Of a DNA stretch of 64,000 nt, positions 52,490-62,642 are shown piece after piece. Every line of letters starts with the position of its first letter. The stretch's first letter is position 1. The position numbers and the translations under genes were made by a program. This DNA is from Kalymmatonema hyalinum WJT4-NPBG1 (GTDB taxonomy: Bacteria; Cyanobacteriota; Cyanobacteriia; Cyanobacteriales; Nostocaceae), in NCBI GenBank assembly GCA_019359075.1, contig JAHHIB010000004.1, forward strand, positions 62,001 to 126,000, read 5' to 3'. The notes beneath the pieces are model-generated. The model did not search any database, was not told the origin of the DNA, and saw nothing but the letters and a program-made list of their open reading frames with translations.

Positions 52490-53167
52490 TTAAAAAGCTC
52501 CGACTCGACCAATAATCATGAAGAATGTCTTCACAATCAATAACACGTCGTACATTGGATACCATTTCTTCTGATACTGCAAGTCTAAGTCAACGACTTG
52601 CTCAAAATCTTTGATATGAGAACGACCATTCACTTGCCACTCGCCAGTCAAACCTGGTTTAACATTTAAACGTTGCCAGTGACGTTGATTGTAGTGAGCA
52701 ACTTCATCTGCTGTCGGTGGACGTGTCCCCACTAAGCTCATTTCGCCTACCAGAACGTTCCAAAACTGTGGGAGTTCATCTAGGCTTGTGCTTCTTAAGA
52801 AGCGCCCAACCTTTGTGACTCGAAAGTCACTCTTATTTTTAAAGATTAATCCGTTGACTTCGTTCTGAACTAAAGATTTTAACTTCTCCGCGTCAGAAAC
52901 CATAGAGCGGAATTTACGGATACGAAATGGGAGTCCGTTAAGCCCGTAGCGTTCTTGTGTGAAGAAAATTGGACCAGGACTGTCGATTTTAATTGCGATC
53001 GCTATTGGCACAAACAAAATAGCTAAAATCAATACTCCTACCAGGCTCCCCAGAATGTCCAAAAATCGTTTAAATTTTGAATTTACTGAGGCGTGAGGAG
53101 TCAGTAGCAATTCCCAAGTGTCGGTAGTTGCACTTTCAATAACAGTCGCGCAGGATATCTCGTACAT
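52490..53167 (-). CDS. Polyprenyl-phosphate sugar-1-phosphate transferase (WcaJ/HepE-like)
   Basis: 225 residues. Belongs to the bacterial sugar transferase family, which starts exopolysaccharide repeat-unit assembly by moving a sugar phosphate to undecaprenyl phosphate. One hydrophobic segment ([20 protein letters not shown]) forms the membrane hairpin. Catalytic-domain motifs are [34 protein letters not shown], the DE in [23 protein letters not shown] and [14 protein letters not shown]. It lacks the extra N-terminal spans of long members, so it is the short type found in cyanobacterial EPS and heterocyst polysaccharide loci. No other EPS gene is adjacent apart from the divergent ABC exporter. 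Confidence 0.92.
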   Translation of the reverse strand: MYEISCATVIESATTDTWELLLTPHASVNSKFKRFLDILGSLVGVLILAILFVPIAIAIKIDSPGPIFFTQERYGLNGLPFRIRKFRSMVSDAEKLKSLVQNEVNGLIFKNKSDFRVTKVGRFLRSTSLDELPQFWNVLVGEMSLVGTRPPTADEVAHYNQRHWQRLNVKPGLTGEWQVNGRSHIKDFEQVVDLDLQYQKKWYPMYDVLLIVKTFFMIIGRVGAF

Positions 53168-53728
53168 CGTTAAGACAAGTTAAGCCAATTTTTTAATGAA
53201 CAACGTATTCTTACGTAGCATTAACTTGAATATAGACTTAGCTTCTCAAAAGGAAATCAAGCTCTCCCGTACTTTCACCGAATCTTCATCAAGAGTTCCT
53301 GGGATCATCATTTTTTATAAATTTAAGTTAAAGCAGAATAAATATATCTTATGAAAGATGAGAAAACAGTATAAATGTGACGATTGAAAACAACTGTGTT
53401 AGGATCTGCTACCAACTCAGTCCATCAGTTGGAAAGTTAAACTTATACCTGGCTTATGCAAACAAACGGCAAAATCCATCGTCCTAAAAAGTTGATGTTA
53501 TTGATAAATACTTGGATGTTGGATGGTTCGTCTTGCAAAATGCTCTTAACAGGTGTGAGGTGAGTTATCACAAAAGTCAAGTTGTTACTATAAGCCAACA
53601 ATGACTTTATCTTTAAGCGGAATCACCCAGACACGTGGACATTTTGTTGAAGTAAAGAATATGGAGCAGCATTTTCTGTTTGTACTCTAGATTCACTTAA
53701 GTTTCTTTTGATGACAGTCAGGCGTTCT

Positions 53729-53884
53729 TAAATCAGTTATCAGTTATCAGTTATCAGTCAGTCAGGCGGGCGCTTTGGGGGATGCGCTCACCGCCACCAA
53801 CGCATAAAGGTGCTCTTGGTGGGGGACGCGCGACCACTCGTATTTAACTGATAACTGTTTACTGTTCACTGTTCACTGTTAAAA
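53729..53884. repeat. Heptamer repeats flanking a GC-rich module
   Basis: The 857-bp gap 53168-54024 shows no gene. It holds CAGTTAT heptamers in tandem (53735-53760), a GC-rich module (GGCGGGCGCTTTGGGGGATG and following, 53763-53840), and then inverse heptamers (AACTGATAACTG) with ACTGTTC repeats to 53880. This arrangement, an STRR-type repeat on each side of a palindromic core, is typical of heterocystous cyanobacteria. Confidence 0.65.
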
Positions 53885-54024
53885 AGGCGTCTACACGAGT
53901 GTCTGGAAGAAATCGCACATAGTCTTCACACGGCAGTAGCTAGTTGGCACTGCTGCTTATATTCACTTGTTCAAAAATAACAGTAAATCTACTGTAATGA
54001 ATCTGAAATCAAGGTGCTAAAAAA

Positions 54025-54324
54025 ATGGTTGTAGCAGAAGTTGGAGTTAAAGTTAGTCGCTTGGAATCGATTGTTGAACAAATTGGGGAAGCAGTACTTG
54101 CAACCACTGAGACAATTGAACGTCTGGCTGAAAGAGTCGATACTCTCAGTTCACAAGTTGAAGAACAAGGAAAGCAATTACAGCAGCAAGGATATCAGAT
54201 CCTTGCTTTGTGTGATGCTGTGCAGACTCTTGCTGAAACCCAGGATGATTCTCTTCAAAAACTCACCCAACTGACACAAAGTTTAGAGCGTTTGATGGCA
54301 ATGATTGAGGAACCATCTGAGTAG
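54025..54324 (+). CDS. Small coiled-coil protein
   Basis: 99 residues, almost entirely heptad-patterned helix: VSRLESIVEQIGEAVLATTE, IERLAERVDTLSSQVEEQGK, LQKLTQLTQSLERLMAMIEE. There is one cysteine (LALCDAV). No signal, membrane span or catalytic motif. Similar in style, though not clearly homologous, to the coiled-coil ORF at 16186. Homologues of this kind are frequent in cyanobacteria and uncharacterised. It is convergent with surE. Confidence 0.6.
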   Translation: MVVAEVGVKVSRLESIVEQIGEAVLATTETIERLAERVDTLSSQVEEQGKQLQQQGYQILALCDAVQTLAETQDDSLQKLTQLTQSLERLMAMIEEPSE

Positions 54325-54381
54325 AAAAGCATAAAGTCTAAGCGATGTTTACTCTGTAGCCTTTATTCTTCATTTCCTTAA

Positions 54382-55062
54382 TTAAACCATCAGTTTGGTT
54401 ACAGCTATCTTTCCTGAAAAACAGACATCAACATCGCTGCCTGGAGTGCGATCGCGCTTGGCATATTCACCCTCATAGTAAAAATCATTGCCCTCAATAC
54501 GGTAGTTGACGGGCAATGGTTTGGTAGAGGGTTGGCAAAACACAACTTCTGGATCGGGTTCTCCTGGTAGCAAATGAGGCAAATTCACATTCCAGAAAGT
54601 TCCCGGTTCTAGGGGACGATTGAGTAAATCAGCTAAAACGTTAGCCGTCCACCGTGCCACAACGTCCCAATCAACATTTAACTGGCGTTTGCGGTAGTGG
54701 GAAACTGCAATTCCAGGAATGCCGTGTATCGCTGCTTCCCGCACGGCGGCGACAGTACCGGAAATGTAAGCATCCACTCCCATGTTGCCCCCAGCATTCA
54801 CCCCAGACAGCACAAATTGGATATTTTTGCAAATATGTGTTGAAGCAATTCTGACGCAATCGGCGGGAGTGCCTCCAATAGCATACTCGTTCTCAGAGCG
54901 TTGCTGGACGTGAATTGGTTGAGTCGTGGTGACTTGATGTCCACAGCCAGAAAGATGGTCTTTAGGAGCAGCGATAATTATTTCTTTACCATTGACAGCT
55001 TTGCGGAGCGCTTGAATACCGGGAGCATCTATCCCGTCGTCGTTGGTGAGAATTAAAGTCAT
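54382..55062 (-). CDS. surE: 5'/3'-nucleotidase SurE
   Basis: 226 residues. SurE is a metal-dependent phosphatase of nucleoside monophosphates, linked to stress survival. The signature LILTNDDGIDAPGIQALRKA (3-22) has the metal-binding Asp pair (D8, D9). DHLSGCGHQVTT carries the third ligand region, and LSGVNAGGNMGVDAYISGTV supplies the conserved Asn and substrate loop. The slightly short C-terminus is normal for cyanobacterial members. Monocistronic, cytoplasmic. Confidence 0.94.
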   Translation of the reverse strand: MTLILTNDDGIDAPGIQALRKAVNGKEIIIAAPKDHLSGCGHQVTTTQPIHVQQRSENEYAIGGTPADCVRIASTHICKNIQFVLSGVNAGGNMGVDAYISGTVAAVREAAIHGIPGIAVSHYRKRQLNVDWDVVARWTANVLADLLNRPLEPGTFWNVNLPHLLPGEPDPEVVFCQPSTKPLPVNYRIEGNDFYYEGEYAKRDRTPGSDVDVCFSGKIAVTKLMV

Positions 55063-55129
55063 AGATTGTTTTGTTAGGGCTCAAGCAACAAGACCGATTT
55101 TCAAGCAAATTTGCTTTGGAAGCAATTGA

Positions 55130-55148
55130 TTAAGTAAGTCGGCACGAT
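55130..55148 (+). repeat. 19-bp repeat shared with 34220-34238
   Basis: TTAAGTAAGTCGGCACGAT occurs exactly in both places, and similarity continues loosely downstream (MAAAC, then ATRTATG). It is probably the end of a dispersed element; the other end is not identified. Confidence 0.45.
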
Positions 55149-55296
55149 AAAACCCATGTATGTTTAGTTTTGTAAAAAATCTGGAATGACCTATTTTTAA
55201 GGTATTCGGTGGCTTTACATTTCGTTACATGGGTCGATTTTTTAACGCCGATTTTTCCATCAGCATCTACAGGAGCCGTTTTATCTAGAATGGGCA

Positions 55297-56478
55297 TTAA
55301 ACTTTAAAAAGCCCAATTAGCAAGGCGAAGGGTGCTGCAAGTAACATCCACATGGTGTTTTGCAAACCATACTGTTGAGCAACGAAACCCAGCGCAAGCG
55401 GAGTTAAACCGCCAAATAGACCAAACAAGCTGTTTAGCGTCATGACTGTACCGCTCTGCCCTGGCATTGCTGTGTACAATTGCCCCTGGAGGATTGAGTA
55501 CCAACCTGAATTGAAGAACCCCAACAAGCCGAGAATCACCAACTTAACGTTTGTATTGGGTACAACCAGAAAAGCTGGGTAAAGACACAAAACAATGATC
55601 GCGCTAACTCTTAAATAATCTAATCCGCGCACCCGTTGCAGTAGAGGAATGAGGAGAAAATCTCCCAGCAAGCCAACCCCTAACCATCCCGTTACAGCAA
55701 AACTCGCCTGCATATTGTCTGCACCCACGACATCAACAAAGTACAGTGCCAAAAAGCCATGCAGAATATCCAACATTAAATCCGAAAATTGCAACAAGGT
55801 TAACCAACGTAGCACCTTGCGTCGTTTTAATGCGCTGATAGCATTCCGTATCCCATCTTTGAAGCCGTGCATAGGTTCATCATGTTGGGAAGATGGAGCT
55901 CCAATCGGATATTTCCACAGCAGTCCCAATAGCAGCAATACCGTCAGCACCGTCAAGATTAAAAACACGCTCCGCCAACTTTGATGGAATGCGACACCAC
56001 AAGCTAAAGCTAACGGACCAATGACATTCCCTACAGAACCAGCCAATGCCCAACGCGCCATATTTTGCTCCTGGCGTGTCGGTTTGATGTCCATTAGGGT
56101 AGCTTGGGAAAGATTGACAAAGCAGCCAGATGCTGGATAAAACAGCACAAACGCGGCTAATAACAATGGAAAGTTATGACTGAGGGAAATGAGCAGCAAG
56201 GCGAGCGCAAAAGCAACGCCTCCACCCAAAATCAATTGCCGTCGCTGACCAATGTCTCCCAAAATTCCTAGAATCGGCTCTATCAAGCTACTGATCGTGT
56301 TGGGGATCGTCAGCAACATTCCCACTTGCACATAAGAAAGATGCAGGTCATTGCGAATTAACGGCCAAGCGGCACCCCGCACTCCATCAACCAGCTCGTC
56401 TAATAATTCAATGCTCAGGAAGATAATGGCTAATACAATTACAGTCCTGGCAGTTTTGTTTTTACCATTCAAGGGCAC
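55297..56478 (-). CDS. MFS transporter
   Basis: 393 residues with 12 predicted hydrophobic spans. The MFS loop-2/3 motif is seen as GILGDIGQRRQLILGGG (about 71-87). N-terminal SIELLDELVDGVRGAAWPLI and the fold pattern resemble the fosmidomycin-resistance-like branch. Substrate unknown; drug or metabolite efflux is the family-based expectation. The central loop (PSSQHDEPMHGFKDGIRN) is normal in length. Monocistronic. Confidence 0.88.
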   Translation of the reverse strand: MPLNGKNKTARTVIVLAIIFLSIELLDELVDGVRGAAWPLIRNDLHLSYVQVGMLLTIPNTISSLIEPILGILGDIGQRRQLILGGGVAFALALLLISLSHNFPLLLAAFVLFYPASGCFVNLSQATLMDIKPTRQEQNMARWALAGSVGNVIGPLALACGVAFHQSWRSVFLILTVLTVLLLLGLLWKYPIGAPSSQHDEPMHGFKDGIRNAISALKRRKVLRWLTLLQFSDLMLDILHGFLALYFVDVVGADNMQASFAVTGWLGVGLLGDFLLIPLLQRVRGLDYLRVSAIIVLCLYPAFLVVPNTNVKLVILGLLGFFNSGWYSILQGQLYTAMPGQSGTVMTLNSLFGLFGGLTPLALGFVAQQYGLQNTMWMLLAAPFALLIGLFKV

Positions 56479-57006
56479 TGTGTAATTCTCCCATCCTCAA
56501 AATTTGATCACCAACGCAAACTCGGCAACAGCGCTGGCTTTGGGAGGGGGAATCCACGAACAGAAGTTCCACCTTGTTTGTAAGGCGAATCCCTTGTTGA
56601 ATTGTTTTCTAGGAAGTTACCAGGGAGGGAAAATCATCGAAGCTAGGGGTAAAAGAATGGCTTGCTAAATTCCAGTATAAATTGATTAATTTTTGAATTG
56701 GTGTATAAAATACCGTAATTTTTTATGCTAATTTATTTTTTTGAGTAGTTGATAATATTTACTTATATTTTTTTTGGTAAAGTTAAGCTTTTGCTAATTA
56801 AAGATGGCGATTGCCGAAGGCAGTGCGGTGTGCGCAATCGCCGATCAACAGTGGCAGTACAAGTCCGCGCCTGACACCATATTGAATTTGTGCAAATTAG
56901 ATGCGTTTGCCCTGGGCTTCTTAGTGGAAGATTTTGCTTTCTAGAATGAAACAGCCCTGGTATAACAGCAAAGTATTCACTGCTATTTTCTAAGAATGTT
57001 TAGCGT
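56479..57006. other. Intergenic region between the MFS and glucosidase genes
   Basis: 528 bp without a supported gene. AT-rich, with a short GC-rich palindromic module at about 56804-56845 (GGCGATTGCCGAAGGCAGTG) and AGATGCGTTTGCCCTG near 56898, which also occurs near 38277. Confidence 0.4.
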
Positions 57007-59376
57007 TTAAAACTTCAATGTACGTGGTTTACCATCGTCTTGAAATTGCTGCTCACCAACTCCCACAAGTTCAACTATCACCTCACGCGGCGATGGTGTC
57101 CATTCTCCCTCTCGCGCTTCAATTTCTACAATTGTTTGTTTTCCATCAGATGAGACACGATAATTTGTAGTTGCAAAATCTCCTTTTTGATACTCAAATG
57201 TATGTCCATCATCTTCGTAAAGTGTAAATTCACCAGTCCCAGGGAAAACGCGTAACCTTAACTGCTCAAGTGGATGCTCGTCAACATATTGCATGACAGG
57301 TTGCATGGGTATAATCGCACCAGCACGCACATAAAACGGCATTTTTTCCAATGGTGCATGAGCGAGGATATGAACGGGACCAGAGTAACTCTCGCCAGTC
57401 CACCAGTCATACCAAGTCCCTTCGGGTAAGTACACGGCGCGATGCTCAATTCCAGGACGGTAAATTGGTGCAGCCATGAGGGAGGGACCGAGTAAAACTT
57501 GGTCGTAGAGTGTGTAAGTTGTGGGATCGTTGGGGAAATGGTAGAGTAATGGTCTTAGAATAGGCGCTCCCGTGGTCGCTGCTTCCCAAAAGAGGGTGTA
57601 AATGTATGGCAGCAACTGGTAACGCAGATTGATGTATTCTCTACAGATTTTCTCCGTGCGCTCCCCGAACACCCACGGCTCATGACGAGCTGTACTCATT
57701 GCCGAGTGACCACGCATCAGGGGGTAGAGCATTCCTACTTGCATCCACCGCGCGAATAATTCAGCCGTGGCGTTACCTGCAAATCCACCGATATCGCAAC
57801 CCACAAACGCCACGCCAGAAAGTCCCATGTTACACAGCATTGGCAGGGACATTTCTAAATGTTCCCACAACGACTGATTATCGCCCATCCACACCGACGA
57901 CCACCGCTGCACTCCTGCAAAACCAGAACGAGTCAGCACAAAAGAACGCTCATTTGGGCGCAGTCGTTGCAAACCCTCAGCACTAGCTCTCGCCATTGAC
58001 AAACCATACAGGTTATGCACTTCTGCATGAGTCGCCCTTTCTTTAGATGAGGAGGATTTTACTCCCTCATCTCCCCCATCTCCGCCTTGGGGTGCATCCA
58101 GAGGAAACCAGATTTTATTACCACCATCTCCAAAAGGGCGATCGTCTATGGCTGGTTCGTTCATATCATTCCAAATTCCTGCAATACCGATGTCTGTCAG
58201 GCTTTTGTGCAAGTCGCCCCACCACTGACGCACATCGGAACGCAGAAAATCAGGGAAAACAGATTTTTCGGGCCATACGTAGCCGTGAAATAATCGTCCA
58301 TCGGCTTGACGCACGAAATAGTCGTTTTCTATGCCTTGGTCAAAAACGTGATAGTTGGCTTCTGGTTCGTACTTAACACCCGGATCGATGATTGTTACTG
58401 GCTTAAAGCCATTTTGCGCCAAGTCACTTATTAGTTTTGCTGCGTCAGGAAAGCGCTTGGGACTCCAGGTAAACACGCGATAGCCCCGCATATAGTCAAT
58501 ATCAAGATGGATCACATCGCAGGGAATGCGGCGATCGCGAAATTCCTGCGCCAGTTCGCGCACAACGATTTCCGACTCATAACTCCAACGACATTGGTGG
58601 TAGCCTAACGACCACTTTGCCGGTAGCGGCATTCTACCACTTAGCTGGGTGTAGGTGCGGAGGATTTGGGCAGGTTCGGGACCATAGATGATGTAGTAGT
58701 CCAACTCGCCGCCGCGAGTTTCCATTTTCCAGACACCCGGTTTCTCTGCGCCAATGTCGAACTGACTCCAGAACGTTGTGTTGAAGAAAATACCGTAACT
58801 CAGTTCCGGACGCAAGGCAATAAAAAATGGAATTGCCTGGTACATTTCATCAGTCAGGGAATTGTAATCTAAGGCATCAACCGTCCAGTTCGTTTTGACT
58901 TCGCTAAGTTTGTCAAGAAAACCCGTACGTTCGCCAAAGCCATAGAAATGCTCTTCAGCTTCTATGTGTTTCCATGCAGCAACTGCACCCAAGCGCCAAC
59001 CCATACCCAAATCTGCATCTTGGGCAAAGGGACGACCAGATTTGTCGAAGCAGGTTATACGGCAATTTTGCCGCTGTACACTCACACGTATTTGCTCTGT
59101 TTCAATTTCTACTGTTGCGTCAGTTTCCCGCACCTGGAAGGGTATGACTGCCCATTCTGTATTATCCACCATCACCGTCCAAGGACGACGAGACATAAAT
59201 TCGCCATTGGGTGACATTCGCACCCGAACTAAATTTGGTGCTAGCACACTGATGGCTACGCGTGAGTCACCACACTCAAGGTTGATAGTGCGTTCATCCC
59301 AATGTACAGCTTGCACTGTGCCAATAGTTGTCCAAGGTTGGTCAGTTGTCGGCAGTTTTCCAAAGTATTGCGGCAT
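57007..59376 (-). CDS. GH31 alpha-glucosidase
   Basis: 789 residues, full length. A retaining glycoside hydrolase of family 31 that releases alpha-linked glucose from the non-reducing end. An N-terminal beta-sandwich is followed by the barrel. DVIHLDIDYMRGYRVFTW is the conserved early barrel segment. The nucleophile Asp is in GIWNDMNEPA. The acid/base region is RSGFAGVQRWSSVWMGDNQS, with the Asp of MGDN. FVGCDIGGFAGNATAELFAR and LMRGHSAM are further hallmarks. There is no signal peptide, so it is probably cytoplasmic and acts on glycogen-derived or disaccharide substrates. Monocistronic. Confidence 0.94.
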   Translation of the reverse strand: MPQYFGKLPTTDQPWTTIGTVQAVHWDERTINLECGDSRVAISVLAPNLVRVRMSPNGEFMSRRPWTVMVDNTEWAVIPFQVRETDATVEIETEQIRVSVQRQNCRITCFDKSGRPFAQDADLGMGWRLGAVAAWKHIEAEEHFYGFGERTGFLDKLSEVKTNWTVDALDYNSLTDEMYQAIPFFIALRPELSYGIFFNTTFWSQFDIGAEKPGVWKMETRGGELDYYIIYGPEPAQILRTYTQLSGRMPLPAKWSLGYHQCRWSYESEIVVRELAQEFRDRRIPCDVIHLDIDYMRGYRVFTWSPKRFPDAAKLISDLAQNGFKPVTIIDPGVKYEPEANYHVFDQGIENDYFVRQADGRLFHGYVWPEKSVFPDFLRSDVRQWWGDLHKSLTDIGIAGIWNDMNEPAIDDRPFGDGGNKIWFPLDAPQGGDGGDEGVKSSSSKERATHAEVHNLYGLSMARASAEGLQRLRPNERSFVLTRSGFAGVQRWSSVWMGDNQSLWEHLEMSLPMLCNMGLSGVAFVGCDIGGFAGNATAELFARWMQVGMLYPLMRGHSAMSTARHEPWVFGERTEKICREYINLRYQLLPYIYTLFWEAATTGAPILRPLLYHFPNDPTTYTLYDQVLLGPSLMAAPIYRPGIEHRAVYLPEGTWYDWWTGESYSGPVHILAHAPLEKMPFYVRAGAIIPMQPVMQYVDEHPLEQLRLRVFPGTGEFTLYEDDGHTFEYQKGDFATTNYRVSSDGKQTIVEIEAREGEWTPSPREVIVELVGVGEQQFQDDGKPRTLKF

Positions 59377-59662
59377 GCATCCTCCAACATAGACGGCTGA
59401 TCACAACTGCAACTGTAGTACAGCCAGCCATTGGGTATAAACCTACCGACGGATGAATTAGCGAATACTTGGTTTTTGACCTTATTTTTAAACTGGTTTA
59501 AGTACCTCTAACCAGAAACATTATTACCAAACTTGCGTCAAGTAACGTATTAAATGATTATTAAAAATTTTCTATATCTTCCGAAGGTAAGAAGTTAAGC
59601 CTTTGGAGACTTGTAAATATTTAAATTATTAAATTCACTACATCTGTTGTTTTGGACAATTA

Positions 59663-59887
59663 ATGGATCAAAGGTTATTTATGTCGCTTAAAGAGAAAGA
59701 GGAATTCTTGCATACAGAATTAGTCAGACATGGTGTGGAATACCACAAGGCAGCAGAAGTTGCTAGGATTTTACTGTCTGGCAAAGCTGATGAACTTTTA
59801 ACAGAAAAAGAGATACAACTTGCTACAGAAGTTTGCAGAAAGTGGATAATACAACGCAAACGCTTGGCTTTCATACACGAGCAATAG
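59663..59887 (+). CDS. Small hypothetical protein
   Basis: 74 residues, helical and charged (SLKEKEEFLHTELVRHGVEY, KAAEVARILLSGKADELLTE, IQLATEVCRKWIIQRKRLAF). Met-7 (MSLKEKEE) is an alternative start. The composition is that of a real small protein, and the reverse strand gives no better candidate. No domain recognised and no operon partner. Confidence 0.45.
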   Translation: MDQRLFMSLKEKEEFLHTELVRHGVEYHKAAEVARILLSGKADELLTEKEIQLATEVCRKWIIQRKRLAFIHEQ

Positions 59888-60978
59888 ATTTTACTCCAAC
59901 CTATGAAATGAAGATAAACCACACATGAGCAATAGCAGCAGATTAACTTTGTTGTTCTGCTGTCTTTTGTTGCTCAGATATTGTCTTTAAGCGATCAAAA
60001 TTACACAGCAAACGTGGCTTTTCTGGGTCTGTTAAATCTAGTTTGTCCCAAGGTATACTGTACCCACTGTGAATTTTTTGCGATCCAAACCTCTATCACT
60101 GTGCAAATACGTTATTAATTAATATATTTTTACAATTCATGACATAATTCTCATCTTTATGCTGGTGAAGTTGCTGAAAAATAAATTTTTTTGATTTTCA
60201 GCATGAAAGCCAGAGTTAAGACTGAATAAAGATATGCAAAACGGCTCTGGAGAGACAATTTATCCCTAGAAGCGCCACAGTAACCTACCCTCTTTGAAAA
60301 CACCCATACAGATGTATGCGATCGCCCAAAGGGCGGGAGAAAAGCGCCAGCGCCTTGCTGGAAAATGGATAAAGTCGAGCTAAGAGGATGTCTGAAAACT
60401 ATGGTTAAGGATGGTTAAGGTATATTTTGTCATTCTATTCAAAGGAGCGTGCCGTATCTCCTTTGCAGACGCTGAGTCCAAAGCGCTCCCTTCGCGTACC
60501 CGAAGGGCGATAGCCGTGGCGTTAGCCATAGGCATGGGTAACGAAGTCGAGCGTAGAATCCCAATTTTCCGTTGTGCTTCGAGATGGTGAGCGCAATCAT
60601 GCGCACGCACTCGTGTTCACTACGCTGTCGCTTCGTGCCTCGCTCTGTGAAGAGCTACGCTAACAGCATGATAATTTATGACATACACCACTAGGATGGG
60701 TAAATAGCCCATCTTATTTTTTAGGGTCTTGCAAACACTTGTCAAATATTTAGAAAGATTGATTTTTTTTTAGGTGTTCCTACAGTTGTTAATTTGTCAA
60801 AAAAATTCTGCTAAATTTTTAGTGTTATAAAAATTTGCACCTTGATCTCCCAAGGAAATTGCGAGATTTCATTAATTTCATTGCATTTAGTCTGTAAAAT
60901 CAATGCTCCGTGCGGATTGGCTTGATTTATCAGCAGCGGTAAGCACGTTTTTGTTGTTTTTAATACCAAAAGTGGAAC
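59888..60978. other. Gene-poor region with interspersed repeats
   Basis: 1.1 kb without a supported gene. A GC-rich repeat mosaic at about 60440-60665 (CTTTGCAGACGCTGAG, GTACCCGAAGGGCGATAG, GGCGTTAGCCATAGG, CGCTTCGTGCCTCGC) belongs to the same family as at 12599, 48044 and 44640. The last 250 bp form an AT-rich leader for the PEP-CTERM gene. Open frames on the mosaic are not genes. Confidence 0.5.
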
Positions 60979-61656
60979 ATGACTACAATAGCGACCAAGA
61001 TAGTATTTTCTACTCTAGGAGTAGCAGGAATTAGTCTTTTGTCTTCTTTGACACCAGCAAACGCCACCATTTTGGTGGAACCCACCGTGACGACACAGAA
61101 TGAAGACATATTAAGAACGAGAAACCCAAGAGCGCTTGGACCAGAAATAACACCTGGGCTAGTCATAGAATATGGTGTCCCAGATGTAGCTAATAACCTC
61201 TTAAACGCTACTGGGCGAGATATAGGAAGCTTGGTTTTTGAATTAGAAACGCTGTCCTATACGAATTCAAGTTCCACTCCAGCGTTCAATAATGAGCCAG
61301 TGCAGTGGGGAGATGTGAATGGAGATGGCAAGATTGGTTTTTCTAACGTTCCTGGTCTGAATGATTTTTTTACAAACGTTACCGTCACGGATAACGTCCT
61401 CACCTATAGTGGTGGTGTCATACCCAACGGAACGGTGTTTTTCAATCCATTCTCTAGTCAGCCTGATTTACGGCCAGGTCGTGGTATCATCCCACCAGCA
61501 CCACCAGCACCAGCAGATCAAGATGGACCCATCCGCGTGAAAAGCTATTACACTGCTGTTCCCGAACCAACTTCCGCGTTGGGTTTACTGTTGCTTGGTG
61601 GCATAAGCTTAGCTTCAAGATTACAACGGAAACTGAAGCAGCAAATTAATTCATAA
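60979..61656 (+). CDS. PEP-CTERM sorted exported protein
   Basis: 225 residues. Signal peptide MTTIATKIVFSTLGVAGISL with cleavage near NANA. The C-terminal sorting signal is classic: VPEPTSALGLLLLGGISLAS followed by RLQRKLKQQ, i.e. Pro-Glu-Pro, a hydrophobic span and a basic tail, recognised by exosortase. The mature domain (GDVNGDGKIGFSNVPGLNDF, FFNPFSSQPDLRPGRG, a proline-rich PPAPPAPA linker) has one DxNxDG calcium-type loop. No function known; such proteins are linked to extracellular matrix. No exosortase gene in this window. Confidence 0.85.
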   Translation: MTTIATKIVFSTLGVAGISLLSSLTPANATILVEPTVTTQNEDILRTRNPRALGPEITPGLVIEYGVPDVANNLLNATGRDIGSLVFELETLSYTNSSSTPAFNNEPVQWGDVNGDGKIGFSNVPGLNDFFTNVTVTDNVLTYSGGVIPNGTVFFNPFSSQPDLRPGRGIIPPAPPAPADQDGPIRVKSYYTAVPEPTSALGLLLLGGISLASRLQRKLKQQINS

Positions 61657-61664
61657 TTAAATGA

Positions 61665-61738
61665 TTAACTGATTCGCCGTAAGTCCCGCGCTATAACGGT
61701 ACTCTGTTTAGCGCCGGGATATAAGGCGAATCAGTTAA
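61665..61738. terminator. Long bidirectional hairpin between convergent genes
   Basis: TTAACTGATTCGCC (61665-61678) pairs perfectly with 61725-61738, and the inner part also pairs partially (CCCGCGCTA with TAGCGCCGGG). It lies 8 bp after the PEP-CTERM gene stop and includes the stop codon of the opposing gene. The 14-bp outer stem is unusually long for a plain terminator. Confidence 0.7.
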
Positions 61739-61962
61739 AATCCTCGACCACAGATAGAATCAACAACTGCGGCTGGCTGACTACTATTGCGATCTCGACA
61801 GAGTAAAATTTGAGCCAAACGTTGCTGGTAATAGTATTGATGAGCAATCCAGCCGATAGGCGTACCAGCAATAGTACCAATAATCAGACCAGTGATCAGA
61901 CTATAAACAAGATGCTTTCTTTTGATAGTATTTCCTCTAACACCAGTGTCTTGTCCTAACAT
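61735..61962 (-). CDS. Small membrane protein
   Basis: 75 residues. One strong membrane span (YSLITGLIIGTIAGTPIGWI, about 19-38) sits after a basic N-terminus (GNTIKRKHL), so the C-terminus is probably outside. The tail QRLAQILLCRDRN plus DSICGRGF has two cysteines. It lies 167 bp downstream of a helical carotenoid protein gene on the same strand and could be cotranscribed with it. No family recognised. The stop codon is embedded in the 61665-61738 hairpin. Confidence 0.5.
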   Translation of the reverse strand: MLGQDTGVRGNTIKRKHLVYSLITGLIIGTIAGTPIGWIAHQYYYQQRLAQILLCRDRNSSQPAAVVDSICGRGF

Positions 61963-62129
61963 AAAACTCTTCTTAGATACTAATTTTCAAATACGCAAAC
62001 CGCTGTAGGTAGGGCACAGCCCCACCTACAGTTCTTTGATTTCTCTGAGCACACCATACTCTAGAGGAAGCCTCTCTCTGGGAATTTACGAGAAGCTTCA
62101 GAGCAAGCGTCTACAGAACTTACAATTTT

Positions 62130-62642
62130 TTAAACCACCTGTGTCAGAAAAGACACTACTTCATCAGTGTTCAGAGCTTGGATTGAGTTCAACACAATTG
62201 TGACTTGCTCAGTAGGTGTTAACTCACTTAGACCACCAATGATATTGCTTCCCAGTTTTTGTGGTAACAGATACCAGAAAGCTATCCTAGCTTCAGCGCT
62301 CAATGAGCTATACTCATGAGCAGGAATTGTAGTTCCGCCGCCAGTAACAAGTTCACCCAGCGCCTTGCTTGGGTTTGGATCGAGGACTGTTGCATCTTGG
62401 TCATTTTTTTCTGCTCCTAGGAAGTCACGCAGAGCAGATAGCTGATTTTCTTGCGACAGTTGCTGAACTCGTGTTACCAAATTTGCAGCATCTTGTGTTG
62501 GCAAAGCATTTGCAGCATCAGCGGGAACTGATTGAGCAATGTCGCGGTAGATTAACCCCAGCACTAGTAGCTGATCGTCGATAATCAAACCCTTAATCCC
62601 TCTTACAGCTTCTTGTACGGCATTGACATTTATAGAAGTCAT
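62130..62642 (-). CDS. Helical carotenoid protein (OCP N-terminal-domain paralogue)
   Basis: 170 residues, the size of one OCP N-terminal domain with no NTF2-like C-terminal domain. Family pattern: QLLVLGLIYRDIAQSVPADA, LVTRVQQLSQENQLSALRDF, the Trp segment SSLSAEARIAFWYLLPQKLG, and LTPTEQVTIVLNSIQALNTD. HCPs bind a keto-carotenoid and quench singlet oxygen or, in some clades, phycobilisomes. This copy is more diverged than the one at 63138 (for example LGLIYRDIA where OCP has LIWFAYLEMG), so it may belong to another HCP clade. Both are on the minus strand, 495 bp apart. Confidence 0.85.
   Translation of the reverse strand: MTSINVNAVQEAVRGIKGLIIDDQLLVLGLIYRDIAQSVPADAANALPTQDAANLVTRVQQLSQENQLSALRDFLGAEKNDQDATVLDPNPSKALGELVTGGGTTIPAHEYSSLSAEARIAFWYLLPQKLGSNIIGGLSELTPTEQVTIVLNSIQALNTDEVVSFLTQVV

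Noticed and set aside
60380..60610. 76-codon minus-strand ORF
   Set aside because: Built from the GC-rich interspersed repeat mosaic; no ribosome site and no recognisable protein features.
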